A DNA stretch of 64,000 bases from Loxodes magnus. Taxonomy: Eukaryota; Ciliophora; Karyorelictea; Loxodida; Loxodidae. This document shows positions 35,701-50,700 of the stretch, piece after piece. Within the stretch, counting starts at the first letter, position 1. Each line of letters opens with the position of its first letter. A model generated the notes under the pieces. The model worked only from the letters and a program-made list of their open reading frames with translations, was not told the origin of the DNA and made no database searches. Location of the stretch: positions 248,001 to 312,000 of the forward strand of contig CAMPDV010000315.1 of NCBI GenBank assembly GCA_946699065.1. Reading direction: 5' to 3'. The translations under genes were made by a program, and so were the position numbers.

Positions 35701-38700
35701 AGTTCTTAAAATAAAAGGAAAAACTATTATCAATTGCCAAGTTACTTAACTATGTTATTTGTTCAAGTAAAAAAGGATAATATTGCATATTAGAACGCAT
35801 TAGCTTTGTATGGATGTCATAATTAAGAAGTTATCAAACTTTATTAGCTTAAAATTTAATCTTATAAGCATTATCTTCACAAATTTTGGAAATTAAAAAA
35901 AATAAAAAGCTAAGGAAAAACATAAAGATCTTAACAAAAATGCTTAAATAATGTTTAAACAAGCTAAGAATCTAATAAACCCTAAAATTTGTAATTAGAT
36001 GAATTTTAACTTTAAATAAAAACAGCAATTTATTGAAAATTGGGAAACTAACGTTTTTGAAAAACATTCGAAAATAAGTAAGATAGATTTTGACTTCTCA
36101 AATAGAAAAATAGATAGAATATTTAGAAATAAATCTTTTATCTTAAATTAGGAATTAAGTCATTTATAAAATATGCCTCTTTTTACATGATTTGAAATTA
36201 AAAAAATTATATCTTAGCTTGCAAATAATAAAGCTACAGGTAATGAGGGTCTAAAGCTGAGCTTATTAAATATGGAGATTAAGATTTGCATTAAATTATT
36301 ACAAGTTTTTTTAATAACATACTTAGAACATTTAAAATACCTAATGTAATTAAAAAAATAAACATTCTTCCGATTTTCAAAAAGGGAAACGAAATTAATT
36401 GATGTAATTGACAACCTATCGCTTTATTGAACTGTCTACTTAAAATTTATGATAAAGCGCTAACATAACGACTTTATAATTATATTTATGAACGAAACAT
36501 TTTGCATCCAGCCTAATTTGGATTTATTCGTAAACGCTCCACTACTTAGCAAATTTGAACTATTTAGTAAATTATAGACTTACATCGTAGGTGGTCCCAT
36601 AAAAAGTAATTAATTGCTACTTTAATAGATATAGAAAAAATGTTTGATAGCATATCTAGGAAATTACTTTTTGATCATCTTAGAAGATTTAGGCTACCTT
36701 TGGACCTAATATGGCACTAGGATCTTGTTATGATAATGTTGATGCTAAGTTTATAATTGATGGATATCTTACAAGAACAATTAAATATAATAATGGAGTA
36801 ATTATAAGGAAGTAACCATGCACCTGTACTTGAAATTTTATACTATGATATTGTTATAAGATATTTAGAAGATAATCAGAAGAAATTATGATTTCAAATA
36901 TTATCTAAAACTTTCGTAGTACGAGCCTTTGGTGACGAATTAATCCAAATATCCTCTTCCTAGAAAAATGCCTAAAAATTATTGCAAGCTACATTTACAG
37001 TTTTTGATTGAGTAAAACTTACAATTAATGTAGATAAATGTGAAGTAATAGAATTCTTGAAAAAAATAAATGAAAAAAAAGCAAACCATCTATTACTATA
37101 AAGCTAAATGGAATTCCAATTGCTTAAAAAGATGAAGTTAACTATTTATGATATTAGTTAGGAATAAAATAAAATTACATATTACATTGTACAGCAGTAG
37201 CTACCAAATACAGAGTAGCTATTTAAAAAGCTACTGCAATACTTTCTAAATATGTTTTAGTATCCCCTCTCAGCTTCAAAACTCTTTGTAGAACTTTTAT
37301 TTTGCCTAAAGTTGAATATGGAAGTGATATTACTCCGTGAGCTACTATTTCTGGAATTAAAGGAATAAAAAGCAAGATAACAAAATCGTAAAGACTTATC
37401 TCAAGATAGGCGTTTAGATCTTAAGAATTTACATTCAATGATTCATGCTTTATTAGCCTAAACTAGCTTCCTTTTACAAATAAGGTAACCCAAAAGTTAA
37501 TGCACTTTTATTAAAAGGTAATATAATACAGCAAAGAAAATCCTAACTAGGACACAGCTTTTTATTAGAAAAAGACACTAAATTTAATTTACCATACTAG
37601 AAACATATAAAGAAATGTATCAATTTGTATAATTTTGAGACATGTCACATGTTTAGAATAATATGGATTTTTATAAACTCACGGAATAAAAAATAAAACA
37701 TAAATTCATAATGCAATGTCTCTCTGGAATACACTTATGTCAAAAGCAAAAAGAATTATAGACTAAATAGAAAATAATTAAAGCGTATTTCCTGAAATTA
37801 CTTATGCCAATTTAATAAACAACTATATTAGAGAGATTATTTCTATCTATAAACTGAGGATTTTTTCTTATAATTTTCAATGAGAACTTAGTAATCGCCA
37901 CGTTAACGTTAGATGTAGTATCATTTGCTTATGTGATTAAGACTTTGATGAAACTGATCATATATTTGATTGCGAATACTATGCAGATATTATTGAGGAA
38001 CTCGAAAGTCATAAAGTTTTTAAAGAAAAAGACAAGAAGAAACTAATTCTTTATGACTAAAACTATATAAACAAACATTTTTCAAAAAATCAAATTCCTA
38101 AAATAGACAAATTCATCAAAAATTTTCATTCTAAATTACTAAAAAGTGTCTTGAAATGTTTAAACTACAAGATGAGTTATTAGAAGAGTTTCTAGAAGAA
38201 AAAAAAGAAAATATTCATCAAGAAAATTAATAAAAATATATGATAGTGAAAGAACAAGAAGAAGCTTGATTGACATTTACAAACTTTTATCTTTCAACAT
38301 ACTTGTAATATTTATAGTCTAAGCTATATTTATTGGAACTGTATCTAAATATTCTTAAATATTGAAACTATTATGTTTTAATTAATTAATTAGTTAAAAT
38401 TTTAGATGTAAAACAATTTTTAATTTTAGGCTTTTTTCATATAATTTTTAACTTAAAGTTAAGAAAGGATTTAATTCTTGTCTTAGACTAATAAAATTAT
38501 TTATTATATTTACGATTTATAAAGTTTTTGTATTTTAATATTACTATAAGAAAAGAAATACCCATTTTCAAAGAATAATCCATCTTTAAGAACGTTTTTT
38601 TTAGTTTAGTATTTATTACACTAATTATGAACTATATGGTTATATATTTTATTTCTTTACCAAATTTTATTTAATACTAGCTCAAACTTTTATTATATAA

Positions 38701-41700
38701 AACTACTAGAAAATTGATAAAAAAACAAAGTTAACTTGTAATTAATTCTATGATTTCTCTATAATTTTGTTTAATAAGCTACTTTTTATTTCAAGTATAA
38801 TAACTATTTTATAATATTTTAAAGTAAATTAAAAAAATGTAATTTTAACTAAAGATAAAAAATTAGTAATAAGAAATAAGAAAATAAAAATCTTTATAGA
38901 ACTATAAAAATTTAATATCATTACATATAAAAGATAACTTTAGTGATAGATATGAATTAATTAAATAAGATTAAATTAAATTAAATTAAATAATGTTCGC
39001 CTTTCAGCTTAATAAAATAATTTTTATGATATCACTCTCATTCTGAAACTCTTAGATCTTCGTTATTGTTTTTATTTGAATTTTTTTAGTTTAGTTTCTC
39101 TTCTTCTTGTATCTTTGTTCAAATATTACTAATGGATTTATTTTTCCCTCAATCATTCTTAAAATCAAGTTATTTGTTAATGTTTTTGTTTTATGCTAGA
39201 TCATGTTTTTTTAATCTTAAGATCAATATCTAATTAAATAAGATAAATAATTATTATTATACTGTTGCTAGTTTTAATAACTTATTTATAACTTTCAATA
39301 AAATTAAAATAGTATTAAAATAAAAAATGGATTAATCTCTTCGACTCTCAAAAAATTAACTTAGAAACCTAAAGAGAAAAGCGGCAAAAGAAATTTAGAA
39401 AAAATAATAACAATAGGAGGAGTCAAGCTCTTCTTCAGAAGGTAAAGTTATGGTAGGATAAATAGAGATAAGTTAACCTAAAAACGAAACTAATCAAAAA
39501 ATTTAAATTTAATTAGACCAAATGTAAAAAGTAATCTCAAATTATGGAGAAACAACTTACAACTTAGGCGAAAAAATACGGGAACTAATGAGTAGCATAG
39601 AAGATTAGAACAACGAATTACTAATACTTAGAAGATAACTTATTTGTAGCAAATTAATAACGGAAGAATAACTCTGAACTTAATAATAATAAAATTTTAA
39701 ATACGACACAAAAATGGAAATAGAAAAAATACCAATAGAATTAAAAACAGAATTGAATCCAGAAAAAGAAATGATTGCTATAAGTTTCATTAAAAGATTA
39801 GAAAATATAGAAAATAAATTATCATAAAAAAGAACGAAATAAAGACAATAATACAAACTTTGTTGATGTTGCAAATCAAATCAACATATTTTAAAAAACT
39901 GTTGATAATGAAAGAAAATAAACGAATAAGAGCAGAAAAGAACATGGAGACAACTCAATAAACTATGAATAACTCCAACAGGGATCTACAAATAAAAGCT
40001 TTTTGCAAGACCACTTGAACGGTTACAGTGGTAACCTTCCACTTAATAAAAAGGTCGTGGATCACACCCACGTTAAAAAAACTGTCCGCAGGAACTGGTT
40101 GCAATTCCAGAGAATGCAAAACTCTACTAACTTTAAGTATATTATTATTATTATTAAAATTAAAATAGTTAAATCAGGCTATTTTTATTTAATGATTAAA
40201 TTAATAAAATTGCTAACTAATTTTTATAATCATAAAGTTAATATAAATTTTAAAATTTAGAATACTGAAATTTTTTTCAGTATTTAATTAAAAAATAATT
40301 ATAATATAAATAGAGTAAATAAAACATTCTTATTATAATAGAAAATAAATGGGGAGGAGCATTCCTATAAATAGCAATGACTTAAGTCTGGTAAAAGGAA
40401 ATATCTATGGTCGAAGAACCGAACAAGAATCTTGACAGGAGCCAAGAGAGAAGACAAAGACTAAAGAGGCATCAAGTAATGTTATTGATGAAAGATGCCA
40501 GATTCTAAGATCTCTTAGGAAGCATTCCGACCACGCCCTTAAGAAGACGAGACTCACAAAGGATGCTAGTACTGTGGAAGACTTCAGAAAAGAATTTTTA
40601 ATGACTTTAAAATTTTTTTTAAAAAAGCTGCGCGCCATTAAGGTGCTACGCGCTCTCTAATCTAATTTCTTATTGTTTATTATTTATTTAAAAATTAAAT
40701 CAATCTAAATTTTCTGACGAGAAAAATAGAGTAGAGATTGATTCAAAACTCCAATTAATAATAGAAAATTTACAGATGTCTTCAAAAGGAATCCCCATAG
40801 AATTAGAATAGCAAAAAAGACTATTTCATTGAACAAAAAAAGATACTACATTTACGACCGTTCGACACTTTTAATGGAAATGACCAAGATAAAAAATAAT
40901 AAAAAGCAATATCTAGTGAAAATTTTAAAGTCTAGGAATTTAAATAAAGAGCTACTGAATTTTATCCCTCATGAAATGAAAAAAAATGGAGAAAGAAGCA
41001 ATTTTAGAATAAAAAATATAAATAGCAAATAAGAGATTAAATACAAAAAAAGGTGAGATTATGAGAGTAAATTGTTATACTAATAAATAAACTTCACTAT
41101 TAAGCCAAAAGGCGAACTATATATTAAATTAATGATATCTTAATCTAAATTTTTGTAAAATAGTTTTAAATATTTTAGATAGATTATAATTATAAAGAAT
41201 TTCTTAAAGTTATACTAAAAATAAGTTTCTAAATTCTAAAAGTATAATTTCAAGACAAATTTTTACTTTTAAAAAAGACTAAAATTAATTTAAAGCACAA
41301 AGTTAAACACTTAAAAGAATAGCTATAAGAAAATAATTAAAATTTTATAAATTTCACATTTTAATCTAACTTATGCGTAAAAAAGATTTTTAGTATTTAA
41401 TCTGAAATTCTAGTAGAATCAGAAATAATTTAATGCATAATTAAAAATAAATTTTACTTTTTAAAATTTTTCTATAGAAGTAGAACATAATTAGTTAACT
41501 ACTTTTATATATATACTTATTATATTATTATTATAGATTATATATTGATATATATAAAATGGATGTCGGCAGTGTCAGAAAAACTAGTAAGTAATCTGAT
41601 GAAGTGTATACTGCATTGCGAGTAATCTCACACTAGATACCACCACGGGGAAGGGTGGATAAGCTCCGTTGAGACATGCCTAACTTACTCCGAGAGTTCT

Positions 41701-44700
41701 CTCTAGCAGTATGAAAGTTTGACTGATGAGTCTTCTAATTACCGATTTAATAACTAATTCTTATTTGAACCTTATTCAAGAAGACTAAAGCATTTGACTC
41801 AAGATTTAAGAGTAATTTTTAATAAGAAGATTCCCCATTTGGATAAACTGACATGACTCATTGGACTTCTAGAATTTTAGCAAGAAACATGAGAATATTT
41901 TTCTTAATATTAATATTGAAGGAGCTGTGAGCCAATGAGGTGCTAAGTTCTCTATAATCATTTTTATTTATTTATACTATCTAATGTTACAAGTTTTTAT
42001 ACAAACTATCATATTAAAAAATTAAATTAATACTGGAAAATCTAAATAAAGTAATTTGAAATAAGACAATTTAATTTAAAATGGGTAATGCTTCATGTAA
42101 TTTTAAAGCACACTAAATTATCCAGAAATAATAACAATTCTAAATTTTAACAAAATTGAATTAACCAAATTTTTAAAGCTAAATAATTTGGTTAAGAATT
42201 ATGTGTTTTCATTCTATTTTGTTTTAAAAATAATCAAAATAAAAGTAAAAAATGAAAATTGAAATCATTAAAGAAATAAAATAGTAAATGATAAAATATT
42301 AGTGAACTTTAGGTTTCTAAAGGCTTTTCATATACATATTTGAAAACAAATCTATAGTAATTTAAATAGGCAGTTATATTAATAAATATTTTAAAGTTAT
42401 TACATTATAAGTCTCATTTTACCTATAAAAATTATTATAAAATAATAAACTAATTAAATGCTTAAAAATATAACAAAACTTAAATTTTAAGCAATTAATT
42501 AGTAAAAGTAGTATTAGTATATGTTAAACTTTAAAAATTTTAGAAAGATAAAAATCAAGAAGCTTCAATCGTCTAAAGAAGAAAGACTAAGTTTAATACT
42601 GATATTGAACAACTGAATTATAAACAAAATAATTATGGAATTAACTCGTTCAAAATAGAATCTTAATAGAAGAACAGCTTTAATGCTAACCTTAATTCAA
42701 CTAAATAGAGGAAGTAAAGAAGATTATTGAAGAAACTAAGATAGATATCTTGATAAATCAATTAAAATAATTTTAAAGAACTAATATAAAAAAAGATTGA
42801 AACAAATTGTGAAATTTATTCCTACAAAATAAAATCAGAAATTAATGAAAAGATACTTTCAATTCTTCCCAGAATAAAATATAACATTGATTACGCTATT
42901 AAAAACTAGAACATAAGAGGATTAAAGAAACTGAAGAAAATTTATAAGATTTTTTATGTAAGATGATAGAATCTAAAATAAAGAAATTGTAGATAAAAGA
43001 GATCTTAGTCAGATGTAGGAGAAATGGAAAATATTCCGAAAAAAGTAGATGAGGAATTCAACTTGATAAAAAATGGACAGCTGGAATTAGTTTAAAACTC
43101 ATAAAAAGCGATATTTTTTAGCTTTTAGTTGATGAAAATAATGATAATAATAATAATAATTTTAAATGTTAAAAACAGCTAAGCAATTACCATACATCTT
43201 ATTCTAAATGACCTCTAAAAGGACATAAAGGGTAATTTATTAAATATTTTCTGCAAACAGGAACTATCATAAATAATGAAATCATCCTCCATAATTATAG
43301 ATTTAAAATCCCTTTCAAGATCTAAATATCATTCAAATACATTCCTTTCAAAATCTTAAGTTCAGCAAGAATTTTTTTTAAGAAAAGAGCTATATTCAGA
43401 CAATCCAAAAAAATGTACCTCCTTCTTTTGTTTATAAAAGTGAAAAACTACAAATTGTAAAAATTGGTTGATAACGTATTTAGTTATTTGGTAGATTTGA
43501 TAATAGCAATTAATCTAATAAAAAGAACTTAAGCATAATGATAACCTTTTAGTCATCGATCTACTTATTATATATTTTACATTTTATACTGTTTTTTACT
43601 TAAATATATTTAAAACATTGTTAAAGTTATTTTCATATAAGTAGAATTCAATCTCAATGATCATTCAATTATCTCATTGAATATTTTAAAAAGTTAATTT
43701 ATTTTAAGTCTTTAATATTAAAAAAAGAATTAACTTTAACTTAAGTTTATAAGTTGATTTTGTTCTTTTATTTCAATTCTCTTATTTATATTGATCTGGA
43801 ATCCTCTAGTTTATTTCTTGCATATTTTGAGTTGATTTTTGCTCATAAAAGTCTTCTAAATCTCTATTTGTTTCTTTTATTGTTTATAATTTAACTTTTT
43901 AATTTCATATTTTATTTTTAGTATATCTTGATTGTTTCTTCCTATCATCTAATTTTATTTTCTTTAATCTATAAGTATTAGTTAAATTATTTTCTTGCTG
44001 TCTTTCTTTTCATATCTTGATCTAATTATAACTTGTTTCTTCTAAACTTTTATCATTCTAATGTTCTGACATAGTGATATCAGCCTAATTATCTACCTCA
44101 TTGCTTTCCATATTACTAAACTATGACTGTTAATAATTAAAAGCCTAATAAAACTCTTAAAATTGAATATTCCAGTAATCTTATAGACTTAAATAAAGAC
44201 TTCTAGCGTTTTGGAAATACAACTATATTAAGCTAGTTTATTATAAATTACTTCATTATACTAATTCTAAAACCTTTACATCCTATGGTTTAAATGGCTA
44301 ATAGTATAGACTACTATGTTTTTAGTTCTCGTTGTTTAAATTATTTTCTGTATGTTGGTCATTTAACTGCTAGTGTACGCTTTCGTTATCGTCTTTCTTT
44401 TCTTTAATACTTTAAAGTTTGCTTCTCTTCAAATTAATCTCTTTCTCCTGTTTTTCTCAAAACTAAAGCACTTGAAGTAGTAGAATTTTTCTTTTAAAAA
44501 ACTTGAGTTAGAAGTATCACTTAAGAGAATGATGGAGTTAGGCATAAATTAGCTGATGGATCAATTATGAAGCTCATTATAGGATAAAGATAATGTTAGA
44601 AATAATTAGTAATAGTGAAGCTGCAAAATCTATCCATAAATATCTCTCTCCAGAGTTAAAATAACTCCCTAAGTATAAAATGAAAGCTGAAATAAGTAAA

Positions 44701-47700
44701 TAATGAAGCTCTAATCTATTTAGCTTCTTCTGAGCGAAAGCTTTATATCTCAACTAAAGTAACAAACAAACTATCAGAACAAAAGTTAAGCACCAAAACT
44801 AGAAAATTATAGATTTTTTCTGTAAGAAGATTAAGATGAAAGAAATTAAGAACTTTTAGTAAATCTTAACAAACTCCCAGTAGTAAAACTATTCTTTATA
44901 CCCTATTATTAAGAATCCTAGTTATGACTTTAACTTATAAGATTTTAAGTCACTCTTATTCCTATAAAGGTACATTATAATAATAAAGGGAACTAAAAAT
45001 CCATACAATAGTAATCCAGAAATTCCAAAAGACAGAACGAACTACTTATGCTAACCCTTCCAACATCGGATATCTGTATAAGAATTCAAGACATAAAAGT
45101 CTTCAGAAATATAATAGCAGCTAAATAAGCTCAAGATGGATGTAATCAAATTAGAGTAGACTTAGAAGAAGGCTACACTCTATATTGTTATAAAGACGGA
45201 CTTATTAAAAGCCTTTTATCTGATTAAAGCGATCAAAGCTAAAATAAGAAAAGAGGAAATTAAGATAATGAAAGGTATCATTAGAGAACCAATTATTTTG
45301 GTATAATATCGTTGCTCATTTTAAAAAGGAAAGCAATCCATAGAGATAACATTTGAAGAAACTTAGATATATCCTTTGTTTAATTGGAATAATTTCTTGA
45401 TTGCATCAGGTCAATCAAACTAGAAGTTCGATATTAAAGCTGAAAACTACATCTAGTTATTCAAAATCTTAAAATAAACTCCATAATAAGTATCTTCTTA
45501 GTGAGCTGATTTTAAAGTTTGCATCACTAAATACAAAATAAAGAGTATAAATATTATTAGCACAACCAAAGAAGCTAAAACTTAAACTTCTCTTCTTTAA
45601 CATTTTTAGCAGTTATTAAAACCTGTTTTAGATCAATCTTATTCACATACATCACATAAAATTCCTTTATATCCTTCTTTGCAATTACCTTATCAGTTTA
45701 TTCCCTAAGATAAGCCCTCTCTCTCATCTTTATTTTAAGCTTATAGATATGAATTCACAAAGTTGGTATTAAGATTAGTTCCTAAGCAGGCATCTGAATT
45801 TGGACAGTTATGCATAACATCAGTGTTAAAGTTTTATCTTCAATAACCTTGATTTGGAGTAATTAAATCAGTTCCTCAGCATTTTGCTCCTTCTATGCAT
45901 TGTTAACAAATTTTATCTTTAATATCTAAAGAATACTATCCATACAAGCAATCCAAGCATTGCTTATTATCTACTAGTATTTACCCTCTAAGACATTATG
46001 TCATTTATACTTTAAAAGTAAACTAATTGCTTATTTTTTTATCTAGAGGTAGATTGCTAGGATCAATAGCATTAGTCTCAAGCTATATAAAAGCTGTTTA
46101 GTTAGGATAACCTTTGACTATTATATCTTTAACATAGTAAATACCATTCTAAGCTTATATTTTAGTTTTGCCTGATACTTCTACTTCATCTGATGAAATT
46201 GAAGCAATTGATTAATTATCAGTCTTTACTAATTGACCAAACATGTCTATTATATAGAAACGATGCTCTGGAATGGTAAATCCTGGTAATGCATTATCCA
46301 AACGTTTATACTGTTCTTACTACTAGCAGAAATAAAGAACATCATCAATTGAATAATCAGTAAGATTATAAGCAAAGCAAGCTAAATTATTTCCATAAGA
46401 AGCTGAATTATTTTTAAACAATAAGCAAATTTCAGGACTTTACAGACTAGGAATAAATATAGGCACAATACCTTAAAACGAAATAGCACCTCCTTCTCCT
46501 TTTGACTTGGTTATAGCATTATCCTGAAATGTATTATTTTGTACTTTATATTTACAAATGTCAACATTATCACAAACAAGTCTTAGAGCTGCTCCTTTAG
46601 AAATGATATCTTCTTCTCCAATAATCTAATTGCTTTAGAACTTGTTTTAATAAAAACTGATATTTCCATTTCTACAAAACCAAGCACCACCATTTCCAGT
46701 TACTCTATTTCATCCAAAAAAGTTGTTAGATATTACATTTTCAGCTTATTATTCATCGTTTATGATAGTAAAGCATGCACCTGATTTAGCTGTTTAATAT
46801 ATACATAAGCAGTTAAGTAATTTAGCGTTAGAGTTTTATGAATAAATAGCAGAAGCATAAGCATTTTCACTAGTTCCATTAGTAAATATTGTAGAGTTTA
46901 TATCTAATTAGCTATTTTCTTTTATATATATAGCTGTATTTCAATATATAGCCAGTTAGCAACCCTACACTTATAGTTATGAGTTGTACATATAAAAGAC
47001 TGATCCGTATGATTTAGATTTGCTATTAATAAAGTTAGAATTTTCTATTATTAAACGAGACTAGATTCCATGAATAACTCCTCCTTCTTAGGTAGAATCA
47101 ACATTTATAAAGTCAGAAGAGTTTATGTATAAATATGACTTCTTTAAGTAAAAAGCACCTCCATATTCTACTAAATCCTCTATAAGTTAAGTTGCACCAA
47201 TTAAGCTAATTTTATATTTTGCTTGGCAATCTTTTATTTCACAGTTCTCCATTCGAAGACTGCTTGTTTAAACTAAATAACCAACTCCTCCTCTATTTCT
47301 TGCCTAGTTCTTTTCAAAATGATTATTATATAGATAGAATGTAGTCATTTTAGAGTAAAATACTGCCCCATCGTATGCTAAATTATATGTGAATTGAGAC
47401 TATGTAATAGTGATGTTTGATTGATCAGAGTCTATAGAAGCTCCATTAATTGCTGTATTAGAATAGCAGTTTATATGCTCTATTACTGAATGCACTTATA
47501 AAAAAGAAAAGACTGATCCTTAATTTGCTCAATTTTTCAAAAAGGTACAGTTTCCTATATAAATTTCATCTTTATAAGCTACTATTACACCACCTTTTTC
47601 TAAAGCTGAGTTACTTTAAAAACAGCATCTCAGTATTTTATATTGAGAAGCTGAAGTAAAGAAAGATGCTGCTTGCTTTGCTTAATTGCTTAAAAAAGTG

Positions 47701-50700
47701 CAATTAGAAAATAAAGCTTAGACATATTCTAATTAAATCATATAGCCTTATAATGATCAATTTTCAGATATTAGACTATCATACATTTCTAACTGCTTAT
47801 TAGTTACTTTTATCAAAAATCCACTATTTATTCAGTTATTTACTATTTTGCTTCCCTTTATTTCTATTTTCGTATTCTTTACTTCTATAACTCCATATTG
47901 TACTCCATTCTATAAGAAATTACTTTAACTTATAACTGTCTCATCTATCTTTTAGCCATATACGATAAAGCTTCCTTAGTTCCATGTAAACTTGCAGTCT
48001 TATATTTCGAGACTTTCTGAATTCAGCACATCAATTAAGCCTCCATATATAAAGCTATTATTATAAAATAAGCATTAACTTATTTATGTTTACTAAGCTA
48101 AAGTTAAGTAGAAGCAACTTCCACTAGAAGCTTCATTTCCGATAGCTTCTACTTAGTGTAAACTTAGATACCCTCTTTCTTAAAAGATAACCCCTCCATT
48201 CTATTCTGCCTTATTCTAAATAAATCTGCTATTTGTCATTTCCATTTTAGAAGATATAACGCAAGCAAATCCACCTTTATTTGCTGTGTTATTATAGCCA
48301 GTTATATTGTTTGCCATAATTTAAGATCCATAAAATCAAAAGACTCCACTGTCATAAGTAATGCTGTCTTAAACTATTATGCTGTCTATTATAATTTTTT
48401 GATTATAAATGTACCCTACACTTCCACTCACAGCTTCATTCTTAATGAACATATTATTTTAGAAGCTAATAAAAATATAATCTAGTTCATTAAAGGTATA
48501 AAATACTCCACCAAACTAACTTGCTTTATTCAATATAAAGGAGCTATTAGAAATTACTTATACATTTGAAGTATCAAAGTAAGAAACTCCTCCATATTTA
48601 GATTGGCTGTTTATAACTCTAATATTAGTAATAAGAGTTACATTAGAGTGTCAAAAGTAAAAAGTTCCTCCTTATTTTAATGATTTATTATCTACAAATT
48701 CACATTCTTTTATTTCATTAATTCTCGATATATAAACATAGACACATCCTCCATAATCTGCTATATTTTATTACGATTTTATATTTGTTAGCTAATCAAT
48801 ACTACCTCTATCAATTGTAAATACTCCTCCTATATTTTATGCACTGTTCTCACTAAATTCGCATTCCTCTAGTGAAACTATATTTGATCTTCAGAAATAG
48901 CCAAAACCTCCTTCCTTGGCATAATTTTATGTTGCATTCACTTTTTTTATCTAGTTTATTTGAGTTTAGTAAGTAAAAATAACTCCTCCTCAAGATCCTG
49001 CACTGTTATCTATAAATTAGCTTTACTCAAATGATTTTAATTTTGAATAATGAAGATAAAATGATCCTCCATAGTTCGCATAATTTGATTTAGAAGTAAC
49101 TAGTTTTATCTCATCAAAGCTAGTATAATCACTTTAAAATATGCCTCCTTATTCATCAGCATAATTATACCCAAATTAGCAGTTTTCAATTGTAGTTACA
49201 TTAGAGTAATAGAAATACGAAAATCCTCCTTTTCAAGCGTAATTTTTGTATGCATTAATATCTTTAAGTTGACTTATTTAAGAGTTTTCAATATATAAAG
49301 CTCCTCCATACCATTCAGCAGTGTTTTCTTCGAAATAGCAATTTTCAATTTAAAATATTTAAGAGTTTAGAACTAAAATAGCACCTCCTTTATTGTCAGC
49401 TTTGTTTTATGAAAATCTATTCTTTTATATAAATTTAACGTTTGATTGAGATACTCAGAATGCACCACCTTCATAAGCTTAATTTTAGGTAAAAGTGTTA
49501 TTTGATATTAATTAAATCTAGGATTGGTTAATATAGAAGACTCCTCCTTAATAAGCTTAGTTATCTCAGAAAGTGCAACTAACGATGTTTATACTCGAGC
49601 TTACTGAAAGCAGAATGCTACCTTTTTATATACTTTAGTTTTCCATAAAAACGGTATAAAGTAAGTGAGATTCGGATTAGATAGATTGTAAGAATCCTCC
49701 ATAATATGCTTGATTTTTGAATACTAGTGAGCTATGTAAAATAGTAGTAGAATGATGGTAGATAATAGTACTATTAGGAGCACTATTTCCTCTAAATATA
49801 GAGCTATTGATTGATAAATTAGTTTAGCTACTCTAAATTAATGCCACTCTATTCCAAAGAAACTAACTATTTGATAAGTAAATCTAAGATTCCCTAGCAC
49901 TTATAATTTATCCTCTTGATACTTAGTCTCTAAGATAATTCTCTTATGAACTATTTTAACTAGTGAATGTTAAATTGGTGGTACTTAATGAGAAGTTCTA
50001 GAAAGTAGTATTATAGAAGTATAGATAAGATGAAGTAGAATTAATGAAGCTTATAACTTAATTGCCAATACAATTATCTTGCTAAGGTAAATAGTCTTCA
50101 CATAGCATTTCAGCAGTGATTAGTACATCTATCATAGTTAGAGTATCATAGTATAAGGATAATTATAAATCTGGGTTTTTTACTTTTATTGTAGCTTGTT
50201 TTTGATTATCTTAGCACATTTCATAGTTTTAATAGCTTTATGAGCAATTTTAAAATCTCTAGATTGTTATAGTCTTAGAATCTTTCTATAAATAGCCTCC
50301 TCTTAGTATTTCACAATTATTTGGACATAAAGGGCATTATAAGCAGTCAAGGTAATGAGTATGAGGAGATAAATAAATGCTATTATTAGAGCCTTCAGGT
50401 AGATCGTAAATTACTTAAGACAAAGAAGTAAAAGGAAATTTCTATGAACCATCAGAAATTCTCAGATTTAGAAGCTAAAATATTTAAGGTGTTGTTATAT
50501 AAATCTCAGAAGTGCTAGTTTCCATAAAAAGCGAATAAATAAAAATAAGTATAGAGATCTAATAAATAGAGCTAAGCTCTTATTTCATTTATAAAATATT
50601 ACTACTAGAATATTAATGATTTAATCAATTAATTAAAATAGAAAATACTTAAAAATAAGAAAAAATAAATTTAATTTTAATTTCTTTATTAATTTAGAAA